DNA of 64,000 nt from Elysia chlorotica (GCA_003991915.1 RQTK01000506.1:85082-149081), one strand, 5' to 3'. Positions 1-11,500 are shown, counted from the stretch's first letter. The notes: generated by a model not told the origin, from the sequence alone. Program-made: numbers and translations.

Positions 1-13
1 TTACTACTACTTG

Positions 14-90
<77 letters not shown>

Positions 91-176
91 GTGACTTACT
101 ACTGCTGCTGCTGCTCCAGGAGGAGGAGGAGCAGGAGGAGGAGGAGGAGGAGGAGAAGCAGTAGCAGTGGTAGTAG
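1..176. repeat. Compound trinucleotide microsatellite
   Basis: A (TAC)n/(CTA)n run fills about the first 90 bases. It is followed by short GCT, GGA and AGT-type triplet runs. It begins at the window edge, so its full length is unknown. Long apparent ORFs across it are homopolymeric translations, not genes. Confidence 0.95.
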
Positions 177-860
177 TAGTGGTAGTATAAATAAGCTAAA
201 GCTTAAGTAAAGAGAACTTGAAATACATTTATTGCAGAAGATTATCACTGGGTTTGAACGTGCAGGAGCTGGTAATAATTTGAGCCCCCTAGAGGTAGAC
301 AGTAATTTCATCATCTGCCACAAACAGGCCTAGCATTGAATTAAATCCGCTTGGATCCTGTATATGCTTACCAAGAAGGTATGGGGAGGCGATATTACTT
401 TACCTTGTGATGCGGGAAAAGTGATGGGAGAAGGAGAATGAATGTGTAACCAGTAAGATGCGTCTAATCAGCTCACGCAGTTACAACCACCCTTTGCCAA
501 TGAAGTGTATGTTTTTTTGTCCAAAAAGTGTAAGAAAATGCATTATAATTAAGTTTTTCTGATTTCAAGCTGGTAGCTCTGAATGCGCCTCGAGCTCGGA
601 ACAACAAATGCGCTTCAATGGAAGAATTTCCTTCTACTCCTCGTTTTTTTCCCTGAAGCATTTTCATTATTACAAATGTATTTACATTAATACGCTTTAG
701 TTAGCCTGAATAATAAATTCTGTACTGCTAAAATAGTTATTATTGTCAATATAATTTTAGTTGCAGCTCCGAAGCAGTGCAATTATGTGCTAATGCTAAA
801 CACTTTTATTTTGTAGGTGAGTTTGCAGGTGAGTTTCGGTTGCCGATTTTCTTTGACCCC
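177..860. other. Noncoding stretch, nothing recognised
   Basis: AT-rich sequence with no splice-bounded exon, tRNA fold or repeat family that I can identify. Confidence 0.5.
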
Positions 861-861
861 G

Positions 862-1140
862 TCTGGGTGTGTATTTGTGTGTGTCTTTCTCCCCATCTCT
901 CGCGTTCTCTGTCTGTCTCTTGGCTGTATCTCTATCTGTCTGTCTATGTCTGCTTGTTTCTCTTTCTTTCTTTCTATGCCTGCTTGTTTCTCTTTCTGTC
1001 TCTCTATGTCTGCTTGTCTGTCTCTCTTTCTTTCTCTTTGTGTGGCTCTCTGTCTCTCTCTGTCTCTTTTTTCGTTTTCTATCCATTTCTCTTCATATCT
1101 TACTTCTTCTCCCTTCTCTCTATGCCTCTCTTTTCGCTAT
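862..1140. repeat. Pyrimidine-rich low-complexity tract
   Basis: Irregular CTCT, TTTC, TGTC and GTCT repeats run for about 280 bases. Several overlapping reading frames stay open only because of the simple composition. No gene is called. Confidence 0.9.
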
Positions 1141-1915
1141 CACTATTTCCTTTATCTGGCCACCAAACTAACCCCGTCTACAAAAGAAAATGTGTTCGAT
1201 GAAGAAAGCAATAAAGTGACTTGCGGTTTCTTAAATTTGTGGTTATTCTCTTAAAATTTACAATCTATGGTTTCAGTTTGTTATAAACGTGACACGTCTC
1301 TTGATTAGAATTAACATTTAGGCTATACTATGAGCTTAACCCGTCAACGGCGATTAGATTAAATCTCAAAGATCTCAAAAGAGATGAACAAACTTAAAGA
1401 GCGTAAATATTCTATAGTACCATAATTTTTTAGAAGAAATAAATCAGCAACATTCAAAACAATAACGAAAATGTTATAAGAATCAATAACCATCGCGATT
1501 TTAGAATTAAATGTATTTTTTTTTTAATGTTCAGGCATCCTGCAAAAACTCAAAGCAGGAAAGGGAACTGTGTGAGAGGGGATCCCAAATGATTTTCGAA
1601 AGTGGTAGCCCCTAGCAATACTTTGTGCATTAACAATCTGTTACTTTTCCCTCTTTTAACAATAATTGTGCACAAACCTTCCCAAAGATACGACTGGTTG
1701 GACAATATTGTCGCAAGGATGTCCTGAGTTGGCTACTTGGTATGAATTGCGGTAAGGTAAGTTTGAAAGCTTGAACTCTATAGATTCTTTAGATGCTTAG
1801 AACCAAAGTGGAGTTGTGAATTCATCAAAATATAACACAGTATTTAAAATATTTTGTTTCAATGCATTACCAAAGTGCATTATTAGCATACAGTTTGCCC
1901 ATCAAGTCCTTACTC

Positions 1916-2015
1916 AGGCTTTCTATAGATATTTAACAAGAGGCTTTCTATAGATATTTAACAAGAGGCTTTCTATAGATATTTAACAAGAGGCTTTCTA
2001 TAGATATTTAACAAT
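1916..2015. repeat. 25-bp tandem repeat, four copies
   Basis: Four head-to-tail copies of a 25-base unit beginning AGGCTTTCTATAG run from 1916 to 2015. The first three are identical and the last differs only at its end. The near identity suggests recent expansion. No coding potential. Confidence 0.95.
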
Positions 2016-2268
2016 AGGATCAGATGCGTACCTGGTAGAGGGTAGTCCAAAAATCATTATGATTATCAATAACCTTATTATCGTGGTTCTAAGAATGGGG
2101 ACACTTTCTGTAACATGCTTAAGCCGGATAGCAGTAGACCTAGAACATAATTAGATCTATGGAAATCGATTGGTATTTATAATCTCTAGAGACCTGTTTC
2201 AAGAGACATCAGTGAAACGTAAGGACATAATAGAAAACATAAGGAAAACCGGAATTTATAGTGATATT

Positions 2269-2420
2269 GAAAAGAAGAAGAAGAAGAAGAAGAAGAAGAA
2301 GAAGAAGAAGAAGAAGAAGAAGAAGAAGAAGAAGAAGAAGAAGAAGAAGAAGAAGAAGAAGAAGAAGAAGAAGAAGAAGAAGAAGAAGGAGGAGGAGGAG
2401 GAGGAGGAGGAGGAGGAGGA
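2269..2420. repeat. (GAA)n followed by (GGA)n microsatellite
   Basis: About 40 uninterrupted AAG/GAA triplets run to about 2388, followed by about 11 GAG/GGA triplets and then degenerate CAT/CAA/ACA triplets. The purine strand is continuous for about 150 bases, a composition known to favour triplex DNA. The lysine, arginine and phenylalanine ORFs over it are artefacts. Confidence 0.97.
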
Positions 2421-2865
2421 GAATAACATCACCATCATCATCAACAACAACAACAGCAGCAACATTACTACTACAACAACAGCAACAACAATAAATATGA
2501 TGTTCTTAAATTGCAAATATCGTTCAAGTTTGTTAAGAATAAAAAGCAGACAAAATAATTCTCATTTTAGAATGTTCAACAGCATCGAACTTTACAAAAT
2601 CATTATTTCAGGGAAGAAATACCCATATAAACAATCCTATAGATTATATAAATTTAAAATTTACAAATGACATCTAAATCATAAAGATCGATCAAACCAG
2701 TCAAAGATCTTGCTTTTGAAAGCCAGTGATAACCTGGGGTGGAAGCGGATCTTACCGAGTTCAGTTAGTCCTGAGGCGAAGACGATCCAGGTGAGGATTA
2801 GCTCCAGAGGAAACCGTTAGGTCTGAGATGGCAAGGATATATTATTCCCCCGGTAGACTGGATGA

Positions 2866-2968
2866 GATCTAGATCTAGTCTAGATCCCGTCTAGAACACA
2901 GAATACAGGCCACAGTTCTAGCAATCCTCCACACACTAGTGGGTCTAGACTAGATCTAAATCTAGCGG
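2866..2968. repeat. CTAGATC-rich repeat patch
   Basis: Repeated CTAGATCT-type words occur here. The same palindromic hexamer repeats appear near 3933, 24100, 25433, 36430 and 36750, so it is a dispersed simple repeat of this genome. Confidence 0.75.
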
Positions 2969-3099
2969 TAGGAATGGCAACATCAGCGCGTGTTTCAGTA
3001 TCCACATCAATCACTCACGGAGACACAATTATTATCATTATTATTATTAGACTAAAAATTATTATGCTAGCTTATCACGTTTGAACTCCAGGCAATACA

Positions 3100-3710
3100 T
3101 ACAAGTAGAGAACCAACGGTTCCTCATTGAGCACATTCTCCTTGAATTACACGAACGAGGCCTCTGGAAAAGGTTCGGGCATCACCATCTTCCCTTCCCT
3201 GAAATTCCTATGGCGAAATAAGAAGGTGCGCGAAGCCAGCAAGGATGCTGCTGCTGCTGCCGCTGAAGCTAGACTAGGCCCAACGGCCGGATTTCTGTAC
3301 TCACGATCTAGCCTGGCAATACGGTTCCAAGCTGGGCCTCCCAGGCACACAGTCTGCAAAATTGACAAAAAGAACAGGGACTGCCATTATCAGTTTTCAC
3401 TGCTTTTGCACTCAAAATCTACTTATCGGTGTAGCCTAGTCTCAGGTCAGGCCCCTGTGATATGATCCTCACATACACACACACATACACAGATCCGGCC
3501 GTGCAGGATCAATGGTGAGCACACCAGCGCGGGTGTAGAGCCTCGCTAGGGCAGAGTGGAGAGCGCCCCTCAGTCGGCGCACGGCAGCAGTGGTCCCTTC
3601 CCGATGCCTCCTCTACGCTGGCTCACCACCAGACACGCCAGCGCTGCTCGCCGCTCTAATCATTGTGAAATGCTAATTTGGCTTCTGCGTGGGGGAGAGA
3701 GAGCGGGAGT

Positions 3711-3743
<33 letters not shown>

Positions 3744-3950
3744 CCAGGCTCCTCCATGTTGAATAGATTACCCGTGGCGATCGATGGGCTCTGACTGTGG
3801 GGGGAAAACCTGGTGTGCGCGTGCGGGGAGTTCGGGTGGGCGCGAGGGTGAGCGGAGGCGCACCAAATCAGTGTTGTGGGGAGGGAGATACACAGACAGT
3901 AGTGTGCGCGAGGACGAGCCCTACATCTTGGTCTAGATCTAGACATAGAA
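3100..3950. promoter_or_regulatory. GC- and CpG-rich island, possible promoter
   Basis: Against an AT-rich background this segment is conspicuously GC- and CpG-rich, notably 3500-3660 and 3800-3930, with a (GA)n run at about 3716-3742. Open frames exist on both strands but none resembles a known protein or has clear splice sites. It could be a promoter with an untranslated first exon, or just an island. No downstream gene can be linked to it. Confidence 0.3.
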
Positions 3951-4360
3951 TAAAAAAGTGCATTTTCTATGTAACGAAATATCGCATTTGCTGTGCGCCT
4001 CTTTGCTTTAACCAAAATTGGTAGAAACGGGGTTGAAAGGAGAAAGAGTTTAAGGATTAGTAATGACGAAAATGAGTATCAGTTACAAAGCAATATCTTT
4101 GCATTGATCAAAGGGAAACTAATCAATAATTAGTAATTTTCTAACAATAGTGTCCAATTTATTGCGATTATGTCCCGTGGTTGGTTGATTGGTTGTTCAA
4201 TACAAGAACAACAAGAAGCGGTGTTAGACTTTTACTGCAATGTTTCATGAATTGATTGATTAATTGATTAATTAGTTAATTTGATTGACTGGTTATTCTT
4301 TAAAATGGCTAATCCACAATATGTGGTACATTTTTTATATATTTTTGTAAAACAAAACAG

Positions 4361-4423
4361 GCTAAGAAAGTGAATAAAGTCTCGAAATCAGCCACCAAGA
4401 AGAACGTTCATGCGAAGAAATGA
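4361..4423 (+). CDS. Possible lysine-rich terminal exon
   Basis: After an AG acceptor at 4359-4360 a 20-codon open stretch ends in TGA. It reads AKKVNKVSKSATKKNVHAKK, a basic tail like those ending some ribosomal or nucleolar proteins. A polyadenylation hexamer AATAAA follows at about 4450. The acceptor has a weak pyrimidine tract, no upstream exon was found, and the sequence partly resembles the tandem repeat that follows. The call is speculative. Confidence 0.2.
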   Translation, partial: AKKVNKVSKSATKKNVHAKK

Positions 4424-4432
4424 GCTTCGTTC

Positions 4433-4686
4433 TAAACTTTGACCCTTACAAATAAAAACAGTAGAAAAAGAGCTAAGAAAGTAGAGAGAAACAAAATTAC
4501 TTTTTCTTCATATTTATCGTAATCAAATTTGTAAAAAAAAAACTGCAGTAATCTGCCATTCTAAACTTTGACCCTTGCAAATAAAAATAGTAGAAAAAGA
4601 GCTAAGAACGTGGAGGAGAAACAAAATTACTTTTTCTTCATCTTCATTGCAATCAAATCTGTCAAGAAGAACTGCAGTAATCTGCC
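4433..4686. repeat. Imperfect tandem duplication, about 127-bp unit
   Basis: Two copies of a unit of about 127 bases, starting TTCTAAACTTTGACCCTT, lie at about 4433-4558 and 4560-4686. They differ at roughly a dozen positions. The lysine-rich segment at 4361-4423 shares a few words with the unit and may be a third, older copy. Confidence 0.85.
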
Positions 4687-5820
4687 TCTTACTTTTCAAC
4701 TCGCACTTCGCTTTTCTAAACCATTACTAATGTTCTAGGTCTTTTCTATATTTAGATTTTATAATCATTATTGTATACATTTTATATTGTCGAGAAATTA
4801 ACAACTATGGTAAGTTTTTGTTCCCGCTGATTATCCCTTGATATTTAATAGGTACAGTTGCTTCACTGTATATAAATAATGTTATTTTTTATACGAATAT
4901 GACGATAATTCATTTTATGAGGCTGTGCATTTGTATTGTGACTCAATAAAGAGATAGCCTGAGTCGCATAGATAAAGTTGAAAAGTATATTTCAATTAAG
5001 ATTATAAATTACTCTCACTTTCGTAATTTTCCCCCATGCCTTTGTAGTATTTTATTGGATATTTTATTGTGTCTAACTACAATGATCTTACGGAAATGGT
5101 ACACATAAAAAGGGCTGTAATTCCGCACAAATGTCACTAAATTTATCAAAGAGAGTGTTATGCCCCGTCCGTTTTGAACGTGAGAATCAGTTTAAACAGA
5201 AATATTGAGAAAAAAAGAAAGTCAATCCTTTAAGTCGAATAACCTTCCTTTCAAAGACTTTTTAGTTATGTTACTTACAATATATCTTGTCATAGCAGTT
5301 TTCATCGAGGTGCTAGCAGGAGTATTAATTTGTAGTTGTTCTTATTAAAATTCCATCCTCTCTTTTTCCCTCCACCATCATTCTTTTTTTTTTCATCATA
5401 TTAGATTTTTGTTGAGGCAAATGTGTTTTTGCAGTTATAGACCAACTATGAAGCTTCTTCTATTCTGTTTTGCATAAATGTGTTTTATCAACAGCTCTGC
5501 GTACAATAACATTATATTCATACTTGTAAAATATGCCAGGTTTTTTTTTTTTATTTAAAAAATGGAGACTTTTCATTTATAAATTATATGTCTGTTGTTA
5601 AATATTTTGGTATTTCAGTACAACTTTGTTCCCTCGCTGTCAGCAGTCTTTCGGCCCATTGAAAATAAAACGCAGTTTGAGTTTCTTTTAATCATTTAAT
5701 CATTTGTAAACCCCCCTCCCTTTACTGTATGGGTTGTACATTACTTTACGTTTGATCTTTTCAAAGGCTTTTGTATTAAAATTGTGAATTTTTTTTCCAC
5801 ATTAATCGAGAGAAGATTTG
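4687..5820. other. AT-rich noncoding stretch
   Basis: Many short homopolymer runs and no recognisable exon, RNA gene or transposon. Confidence 0.5.
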
Positions 5821-5828
5821 GTTTAACT

Positions 5829-6350
5829 TTATGAAAATATCATCAGGTATACCAATACTTTGTATGAGGTGAATAAAAAAGCTAAAGCCAAGACATCCCA
5901 CTGTCCTATAACCATTGCTTCACATTTTTGTTGATTAAGGGTTAATGTTATTGTTTTTGCCTGATGCTGAGAGCAATAACTTCTACAGCTATGACAAAGA
6001 GAAGCCGAGATATAGGACAACCCTGCCTTACACCCCTTTCCAGACTAAAGTCCGTAGATGTAACTCCTGCATCTTTAACACACGCCGTTCCTTTGCTTAA
6101 TAAGGTTTCATTCCATTTCAAAAAGTGTTCGCCAAATCCAAAATATTGCAAGTTGTGAATTATGTATTTTGTGGATATTGAGTCGAATGCTGTTTTTTTA
6201 TAATCTAAGGTTAATATGATTGAGGTTGATTTGTTGCTATCCTCATATTCTATCACATCTGATAGTTCTCTGAGGAGTTGCAAGATATGTCTCCCTTTAA
6301 TAAAGCCAGCCTGATCTTTGTTGATAATAATCTTTTACCGCCTATTGTCT
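5829..6350 (-). pseudogene. Non-LTR retrotransposon reverse transcriptase relic
   Basis: On the minus strand this encodes a fragment of a LINE reverse transcriptase. In order are a DQAGFIKGRHI motif (about 6325-6290), a degraded palm motif TLDYKKTAFDSI, the conserved RGVRQGCPIS block (near 6020) and, past a stop, a degraded KCEAMVIGQW block (about 5917). Stops or frame breaks flank and interrupt it. The YxDD active site is not visible and no ends or target-site duplication were found. The motif style recalls L1/Tx1-type elements. It is dead and has no host function. Confidence 0.85.
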
Positions 6351-6494
6351 TTTAATCAACCAACCAATAAAAAAATTGCTTTTCATGGCCTGGGTGGGTG
6401 ATTGCGAAAAAAAAAAGAACAGCAATAAAAAAAAAACAATATAAACACTTGTTCACCTAAAATTTATTATTGATTACTTTCCCTTTGGTCAATA

Positions 6495-6527
6495 CGAGGG
6501 GTGTTCACTATGTTCTTAGCATGACAA
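6495..6527 (+). repeat. Mariner left terminal inverted repeat
   Basis: About 32 bp starting CGAGGGGTGTTC, next to TA at 6493-6494. It pairs with the right end at 7787-7818. Confidence 0.88.
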
Positions 6528-6570
6528 TGAAGGAATAAACCCAGAGACTTAAAATTTGGCACACTTACAT

Positions 6571-7617
6571 TTATTTCTCTACATAGTCACCCTGCATAGT
6601 TACACATTTCTGCCACCTGTCCTTGACCTTCAAAAGTCCTTGAGAGTAAAACGTGTCATTTTGCGCTTGAAACCACTCTTCCACAGCAGAAATCGCACCT
6701 TCAATGTCTTCAAAACGGCGCCCTTTTATGGATTTCTTAAGGTTTGGGAACAGACAGAAGTCTGATGGAGCTAAATCCGGTGAATATGGTGGATGGGGAA
6801 GAATTTCATAGTTACACTGATCAGCTGTCTCAACGGCTTGTCGTGCTCGATGAGCAGGAGCGTTATCATGCAAAAGCAGGACTCCGTTTCGAAGCTTTCC
6901 CCGTCTTCTTCTTACTAATTCAGATCTCAGTCTTTTTAGCAACCCTGAATAATACTCTCTAGTGATTGTTTTCCCCTTTTCCATGTAGTCAGTCATTATG
7001 ATGCCCTCACAGTCCCAGAAACAAGACAGCATGACCTTGCCACTTGATTGTGTGACCTTTGCTTTCTTTGGTGGGGGCGATGAGGGTCTTTTCCATTGCA
7101 TAGACGCGTTTTTCGGCTCTGGATCGAATTGATAGATCCAAGTCTCATCCATGGTTACAATTTTCTGAAAGAACAAGTCGTCATTTGCTTCTAACCAAAG
7201 AAGATGTTTGCAACAATCAGCCCTCTCTTTCTTCTGATCAGCGGTCAATAACCTTGGTACCCATCGAGCTGAGACCTTGTTCAGATTGAGGTGATCATGA
7301 AGAATCTTTTCAACTGAACCTACGCTGATCCTGGTTTCACTTGCTAACTGTTTGACTGTTATTCGCCTGTCCTGCTTTACTAGTCCCTCCACAGTGGACA
7401 CGTTTTTCTCAGTCACAACAGATGTTGGCCGGCCTTCGCGAGGTTCATCCATCACTGACAAAAAGCCAGATTTGAACTTTCTCACCCAATGAGTCACCGT
7501 ACTGTAGTTAGGGCACTTTTCAGCATAAACTTCTACCATCTGTTGATGAATTTCTGTGGGGGTTTGTCCTTTTAAGTGAAGGAATTTGATGACAGAGCGA
7601 TATTCAACGGCCTCCAT
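6571..7617 (-). CDS. Mariner-type DD34D transposase
   Basis: The 348-codon ORF begins at ATG 7617. It encodes a cut-and-paste DNA transposase that binds the element's terminal repeats. Visible parts are an N-terminal helix-turn-helix region (residues about 5-110, including TVTHWVRKFKSG and GRPTSV), the linker motif WVPRLLT near 119-125, and the catalytic domain. The acidic triad is Asp157 (MDETW), Asp251 (LHDNAPAH) and Asp286 (PPYSPDLAPSDF). There are exactly 34 residues between the second and third, the mariner signature. Length matches the usual 340-355 residues. No frameshift or stop is present, so it may be functional; activity is inference. Confidence 0.95.
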   Translation of the reverse strand: MEAVEYRSVIKFLHLKGQTPTEIHQQMVEVYAEKCPNYSTVTHWVRKFKSGFLSVMDEPREGRPTSVVTEKNVSTVEGLVKQDRRITVKQLASETRISVGSVEKILHDHLNLNKVSARWVPRLLTADQKKERADCCKHLLWLEANDDLFFQKIVTMDETWIYQFDPEPKNASMQWKRPSSPPPKKAKVTQSSGKVMLSCFWDCEGIIMTDYMEKGKTITREYYSGLLKRLRSELVRRRRGKLRNGVLLLHDNAPAHRARQAVETADQCNYEILPHPPYSPDLAPSDFCLFPNLKKSIKGRRFEDIEGAISAVEEWFQAQNDTFYSQGLLKVKDRWQKCVTMQGDYVEK

Positions 7618-7786
7618 GGCAGACAATTTGTAAACAACAAATCACAACTTCCTAGGGGTTGTTTTACTTGATGCGCTAAAAGGTGCAGAAAAAAAATTCC
7701 GATTTACCCCAAATTTTGCATGCCGTGTTCAACATAGATGATCTAGCTACCCACAAAATTTCTTTACTCTAGTACAACTGCTTCAA

Positions 7787-7818
7787 GGTCAAGCTAAGGA
7801 CATAATGAACACCCCTCG
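7787..7818 (-). repeat. Mariner right terminal inverted repeat
   Basis: Reverse complement of the left repeat with about three mismatches, followed by TA at 7819-7820. Confidence 0.88.
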
Positions 7819-7976
7819 TACAAAAGTAAAAACCTATAAAATGATAGCCGTGTTTATAATCAGCAATACCAACATAAGTGCTTCAACTCTTTATCCTTCC
7901 GTCCACGCGCTTCCACCTATTGTGGTATGAGCTTCAAGGCGCTTAACGCAGAGAAAGCTGGAGAGAACGGGTGAAC

Positions 7977-7978
<2 letters not shown>

Positions 7979-8016
<38 letters not shown>
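7979..8016. repeat. (GA)n microsatellite
   Basis: About 17 GA dinucleotides. Confidence 0.95.
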
Positions 8017-8019
<3 letters not shown>

Positions 8020-8870
8020 GTAGACATGAATTTGGCAATAAATATTCAATTTTATTTTGTTTTAAGTAGCGCTCGAGAATGTTTTACATGACATGCAAAA
8101 TCACTGAACTAAACAAACATTACTTGCATTAGATCCAAAGTAAACTATTACCATTAAACAACCTACTTTACACAATTAGGACAGTTCATATCCTTAGGTG
8201 AGAAGGCTAATAGGTTGAATTTAAAAAAAAAAAAACACTCTCTGGGTATCATTCTGTCCTAACTATGATAATCTATTAAAAGAAATAGATCACTGTTACC
8301 CTCATTATGCAAAAGTGTGTCCACTTCGACATTGGTGACACTTAAGTAGGCCTATGGGACAGAGCATCTTAGCGGCGAGTGGTACAGGAAACACGGGTCG
8401 TTGACACTAAAGCAGCAAAGTCATAACAGGGTAAGCGTTGAAATTAATTTCGAATCTTCTTGTTACGTACAGCCGCATTAAGAGCTAGGGAAGAGGGATT
8501 ACCTGCCATACTTGACAGTTCTACGGTTTCTACCCATTGTTATACATACATAAATATATTGTAATCTATCTAGAATCATCTTATAAACATCAACAAAATT
8601 AAAGCTCTTTTTTGTTGTTGTTCGTTTCTCTCGCCAACAAGGCAATCTTTCTGATTTGCATTCTTAGGGTGTTTTTGTTTGTTTTGTTTTTTGTTTTGTT
8701 TTGTTTTTGTTAGGGGGTGGTGAAAGAAATTGGGTTGTTAGAGAGCGTGCGACTTATATTAAGGAAATCTCAGGTGTCACCCATTTTATTTATTACTGGA
8801 TTGGCCGGTTTCAATAATATAATGGTTTATGTTGTTTTTTTTTGTTTCTTAACAATATCGTAATCAACTA
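8017..8870. other. Noncoding stretch
   Basis: AT-rich sequence with T/G-rich runs (about 8610-8710). No exon or element recognised. Confidence 0.45.
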
Positions 8871-8877
8871 GGCTATA

Positions 8878-9060
8878 TCGTATACGGGCCCCAAGATTTA
8901 TATGTGACAACTTTACGTGCTGCCACAGGGAGACGGTGCGGGCATACTATGACTCCTGTGTCAACCGGTCGAATTTTTCTCACACCAGCCAAAACAGTAA
9001 GGAACGAAATCCAACAAACAAATTTTCGTCCCAATCATAGGCTTACTGGGACCACCCATA
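8878..9060 (-). mobile_element. Degenerate SINE fragment, family A
   Basis: It shares the ordered words GGGCCCCAAGA, TGACAA, GTGCTGCCACA and a later CAACCGGTC segment with the better copy at 52448-52696, in the same orientation. Many substitutions mark it as old. It lacks a clear tRNA-like head. Confidence 0.6.
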
Positions 9061-10289
9061 GACCTAATAAACGAGACCGGCTAGTGGTGCTGCAGCGAAC
9101 TGTACTTTTCGCGATATCAGTGCAAGCTATAAGACCCCATAATGTCTGCTGGCTCTTTCCGGTAGAGTAAGAAACCGACTTGTGAGACGAGATAATAATC
9201 TCGGCTAAAAACGTGTGATAGTCGTTCAGTGAATAGTTCACACACGAGGTATTGTTTACTACCGATCCTGTTTTGTTCTTGTTGTTGTTGTTTATTTAAT
9301 CGTTAATTTATATTAACTTTTGCCGTGACTGTGCACCATCTGATCACACTGGAGGGAAGAAGTATTAATATTTCATAGTTATAATATGTTCACTTGCGAT
9401 AAGGGGAAGAGGGGTTCTTGGAAGACTCTCTGTTATCTAGCTCCCCTGTGAGTTTCTATATACTGTTCACTTTAATAGATTTACCGTAAAGCTAACGAGT
9501 GAAAATACAATGTCTAAGACTCGATATAGCTAACACCACTCACATCGCTGCGTTTTCATTAATAATGATTCCTCTAGCTTGCAATAAAAAATTGATCAAA
9601 TTAAACCGAGATTAATGGTTAATGCTGGGAGTCGGTGTCTTATTTCGACTGGCGGGATCTTCCTGGCGGACGCGTTGCTTGGGCTATCTAGTCTTTAAAT
9701 AGATTATCTCTGGGACCACCTGATTAGAAGGCCAACGCTCTATAATACTCCCTGATACCCCTCCTTTTTTTTCACTCAATGTGACCAGTCACTCTCTATG
9801 TGAGCACCTGTTACTGTATAGTATTAGGGAACGTAAAGGAAAAACCTAAGGCGTTTCTCTCCTCTACAGAAAACAAACCTCAGTCGTTTCTAACAAGACT
9901 CTACTTGCATCAACCAATGAAAGGTGTAACCCGAATGTTTTATGTAATACATGTATCCTGTGTGCATCGCAGGAGCGAGTGGTTCTTTAAAAAAATCTCT
10001 CATTATCACCTTCCTCGATCAACCTAATCATAATTATTGGTTAGCATGTCGTATTTGATATTAAATATTTTAAATTCGGGATGGTTATCGAAATTTACTT
10101 ATTTCATTTCTGTTCTTTGCTGGGTGTAATGTATGATCCTCTGTATAGCAAAATTTACACTGCCACATAACCGCACATATACGTTACAAACTATATCTCC
10201 GTTCTGCGGCATACTTTTTTTTTCTTCACAAGTCATTATGAACAAAAATATATAAGATATGCAATGTACAACTTAGGTATAGGGTTCAT

Positions 10290-10460
10290 TCGTTTTCATA
10301 ACTGATGTGGAGGGGGAAGGTGAAATGACTTAGAAATTTCGGGGTTCATTTCTCAGTCAGGCCGCCTTGTTCCCTGTTGGATAGGTCGATGCCAGTAAAC
10401 AATTGTTAAGTCGTGGTTCATCCGATATGGGGTCTCCTCGCCGTATCTGTTTCCCTCGAC
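10290..10460 (+). mobile_element. Degenerate SINE fragment, family C
   Basis: The GTTCATTTCTCAGTCAGG and CCGCCTTGTTCCCTG segments match the body of the SINE at 35782-36006, in the same orientation. The promoter boxes are degraded. Confidence 0.5.
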
Positions 10461-10507
10461 AAACTCGATTATTTGGTTGGCTTTTCAACATCCAACATTA
10501 GCAGCTA

Positions 10508-10580
10508 GACTCTACCGCGGACGGATCCCAAAACTTATGTCTGACAATATTACGTACTGCCACACAGAGTCAATGACAAT
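10508..10580 (-). mobile_element. Short SINE fragment, family A
   Basis: Contains GCGGACGGATCCCAAAAC, GTCTGACAAT and a TACTGCCACACAGAG segment, aligned with the core of the family-A SINE. Confidence 0.55.
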
Positions 10581-11435
10581 AATCCAACTTAGTAGAAACA
10601 GTTTTTTTCTGATCCAAGATTACAATTTACATAGCCAATACAAGCCTTATAAAAAGTACTTCTTTTAAAGCATTTGATGATGTTCTACCTTTCCACATGA
10701 ATATCAATCATTATGTACACTACGTTTTTGGTGCTCCTGTGCGCATTATGGTGCGCAAAAATCCCATTATTTTATTACTCTTTCCACAAAAAAGGAAGAC
10801 AGGGCAAGACTGCAATCATGACGATCATAAACTTAAAAGTCAGTTTGACACAAGGCAGTGCATTCTTATATCCGTCTCACCAAAGGTCTAAAAATAAACC
10901 GCTGTGTTTGTGCAATGAGTGGAGGAGGAGACAAGGTAAAATGTAAACAAAAACATTCTGAGCTGGAAAGATAGGATCTATAATCCCATGTTGTGTGTTG
11001 TGAACACTGGCAAAAACGACATTAACAACTCTAAGAACACAAGTCATCCATAATTTTATTTTACATATGAAAAAAGGGTGTGGCGACTAAGTAAGAATTT
11101 AGTTGGCTTTAATTTTATGCATTTGACATAACTCATTTTACCGCTTTTTAAGATCTTGATATGAAAATTATTTCTATTGCAAGTCAAGCCTCTTATTATG
11201 TTGCTATTGGTTTTGTTACAGTTAACTGTGTTAAAATTTAAAAAAAGAGCATGAAACACATTTTATTTGCTGCGATGTGCTTTTCTACAAAAACTTTTAA
11301 AAAGATAAAACATAATCTTTATGTAAAGCATGTAAGTAATGTTGAAATAAAGAAAGTGATGCAAACCGATGTAGAATGTATCATGTTTTTTCGTTGTTGT
11401 TTTTATAAATATTATAAGGCCTGATTTTTTTTCAG

Positions 11436-11500
11436 TATGTTTTTTTTTTTTTTTTGGGGGGGGGGTGTTGTTGTTGTTGTTGTTTTTGTTTTTTCCTGGT
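11436..11500. repeat. Poly-T / poly-G / (TTG)n tract
   Basis: A T run, a G run and TTG repeats in series. Lysine- and asparagine-rich minus-strand frames here are artefacts. Confidence 0.9.

Larger units (their letters stand above)
6495..7818 (-). mobile_element. Full-length mariner transposon
   Basis: A 1,324-bp element is bounded by inverted terminal repeats of about 32 bp. The left end begins CGAGGGGTGTTCACTATG; the right end, read in reverse, begins CGAGGGGTGTTCATTATG, with only a few mismatches. Both are flanked by a TA dinucleotide (6493-6494 and 7819-7820), the standard Tc1/mariner target duplication. One uninterrupted transposase gene lies inside on the minus strand. Intact ends, gene and TSD point to a recent insertion that could still be autonomous. 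Confidence 0.93.

Noticed and set aside
777-1254. Overlapping Cys/Leu/Ser-rich frames of about 140 codons
   Set aside because: They follow a CT-rich low-complexity tract, and all frames stay open by composition.
2170-2670. 166-codon lysine-rich frame
   Set aside because: Produced by the (GAA)n array; no flanking coding signal.
3127-3465. 112-codon plus frame and 73-codon minus frame in the GC island
   Set aside because: No recognisable family, no splice signals, and an Ala run from GCT repeats on both strands.
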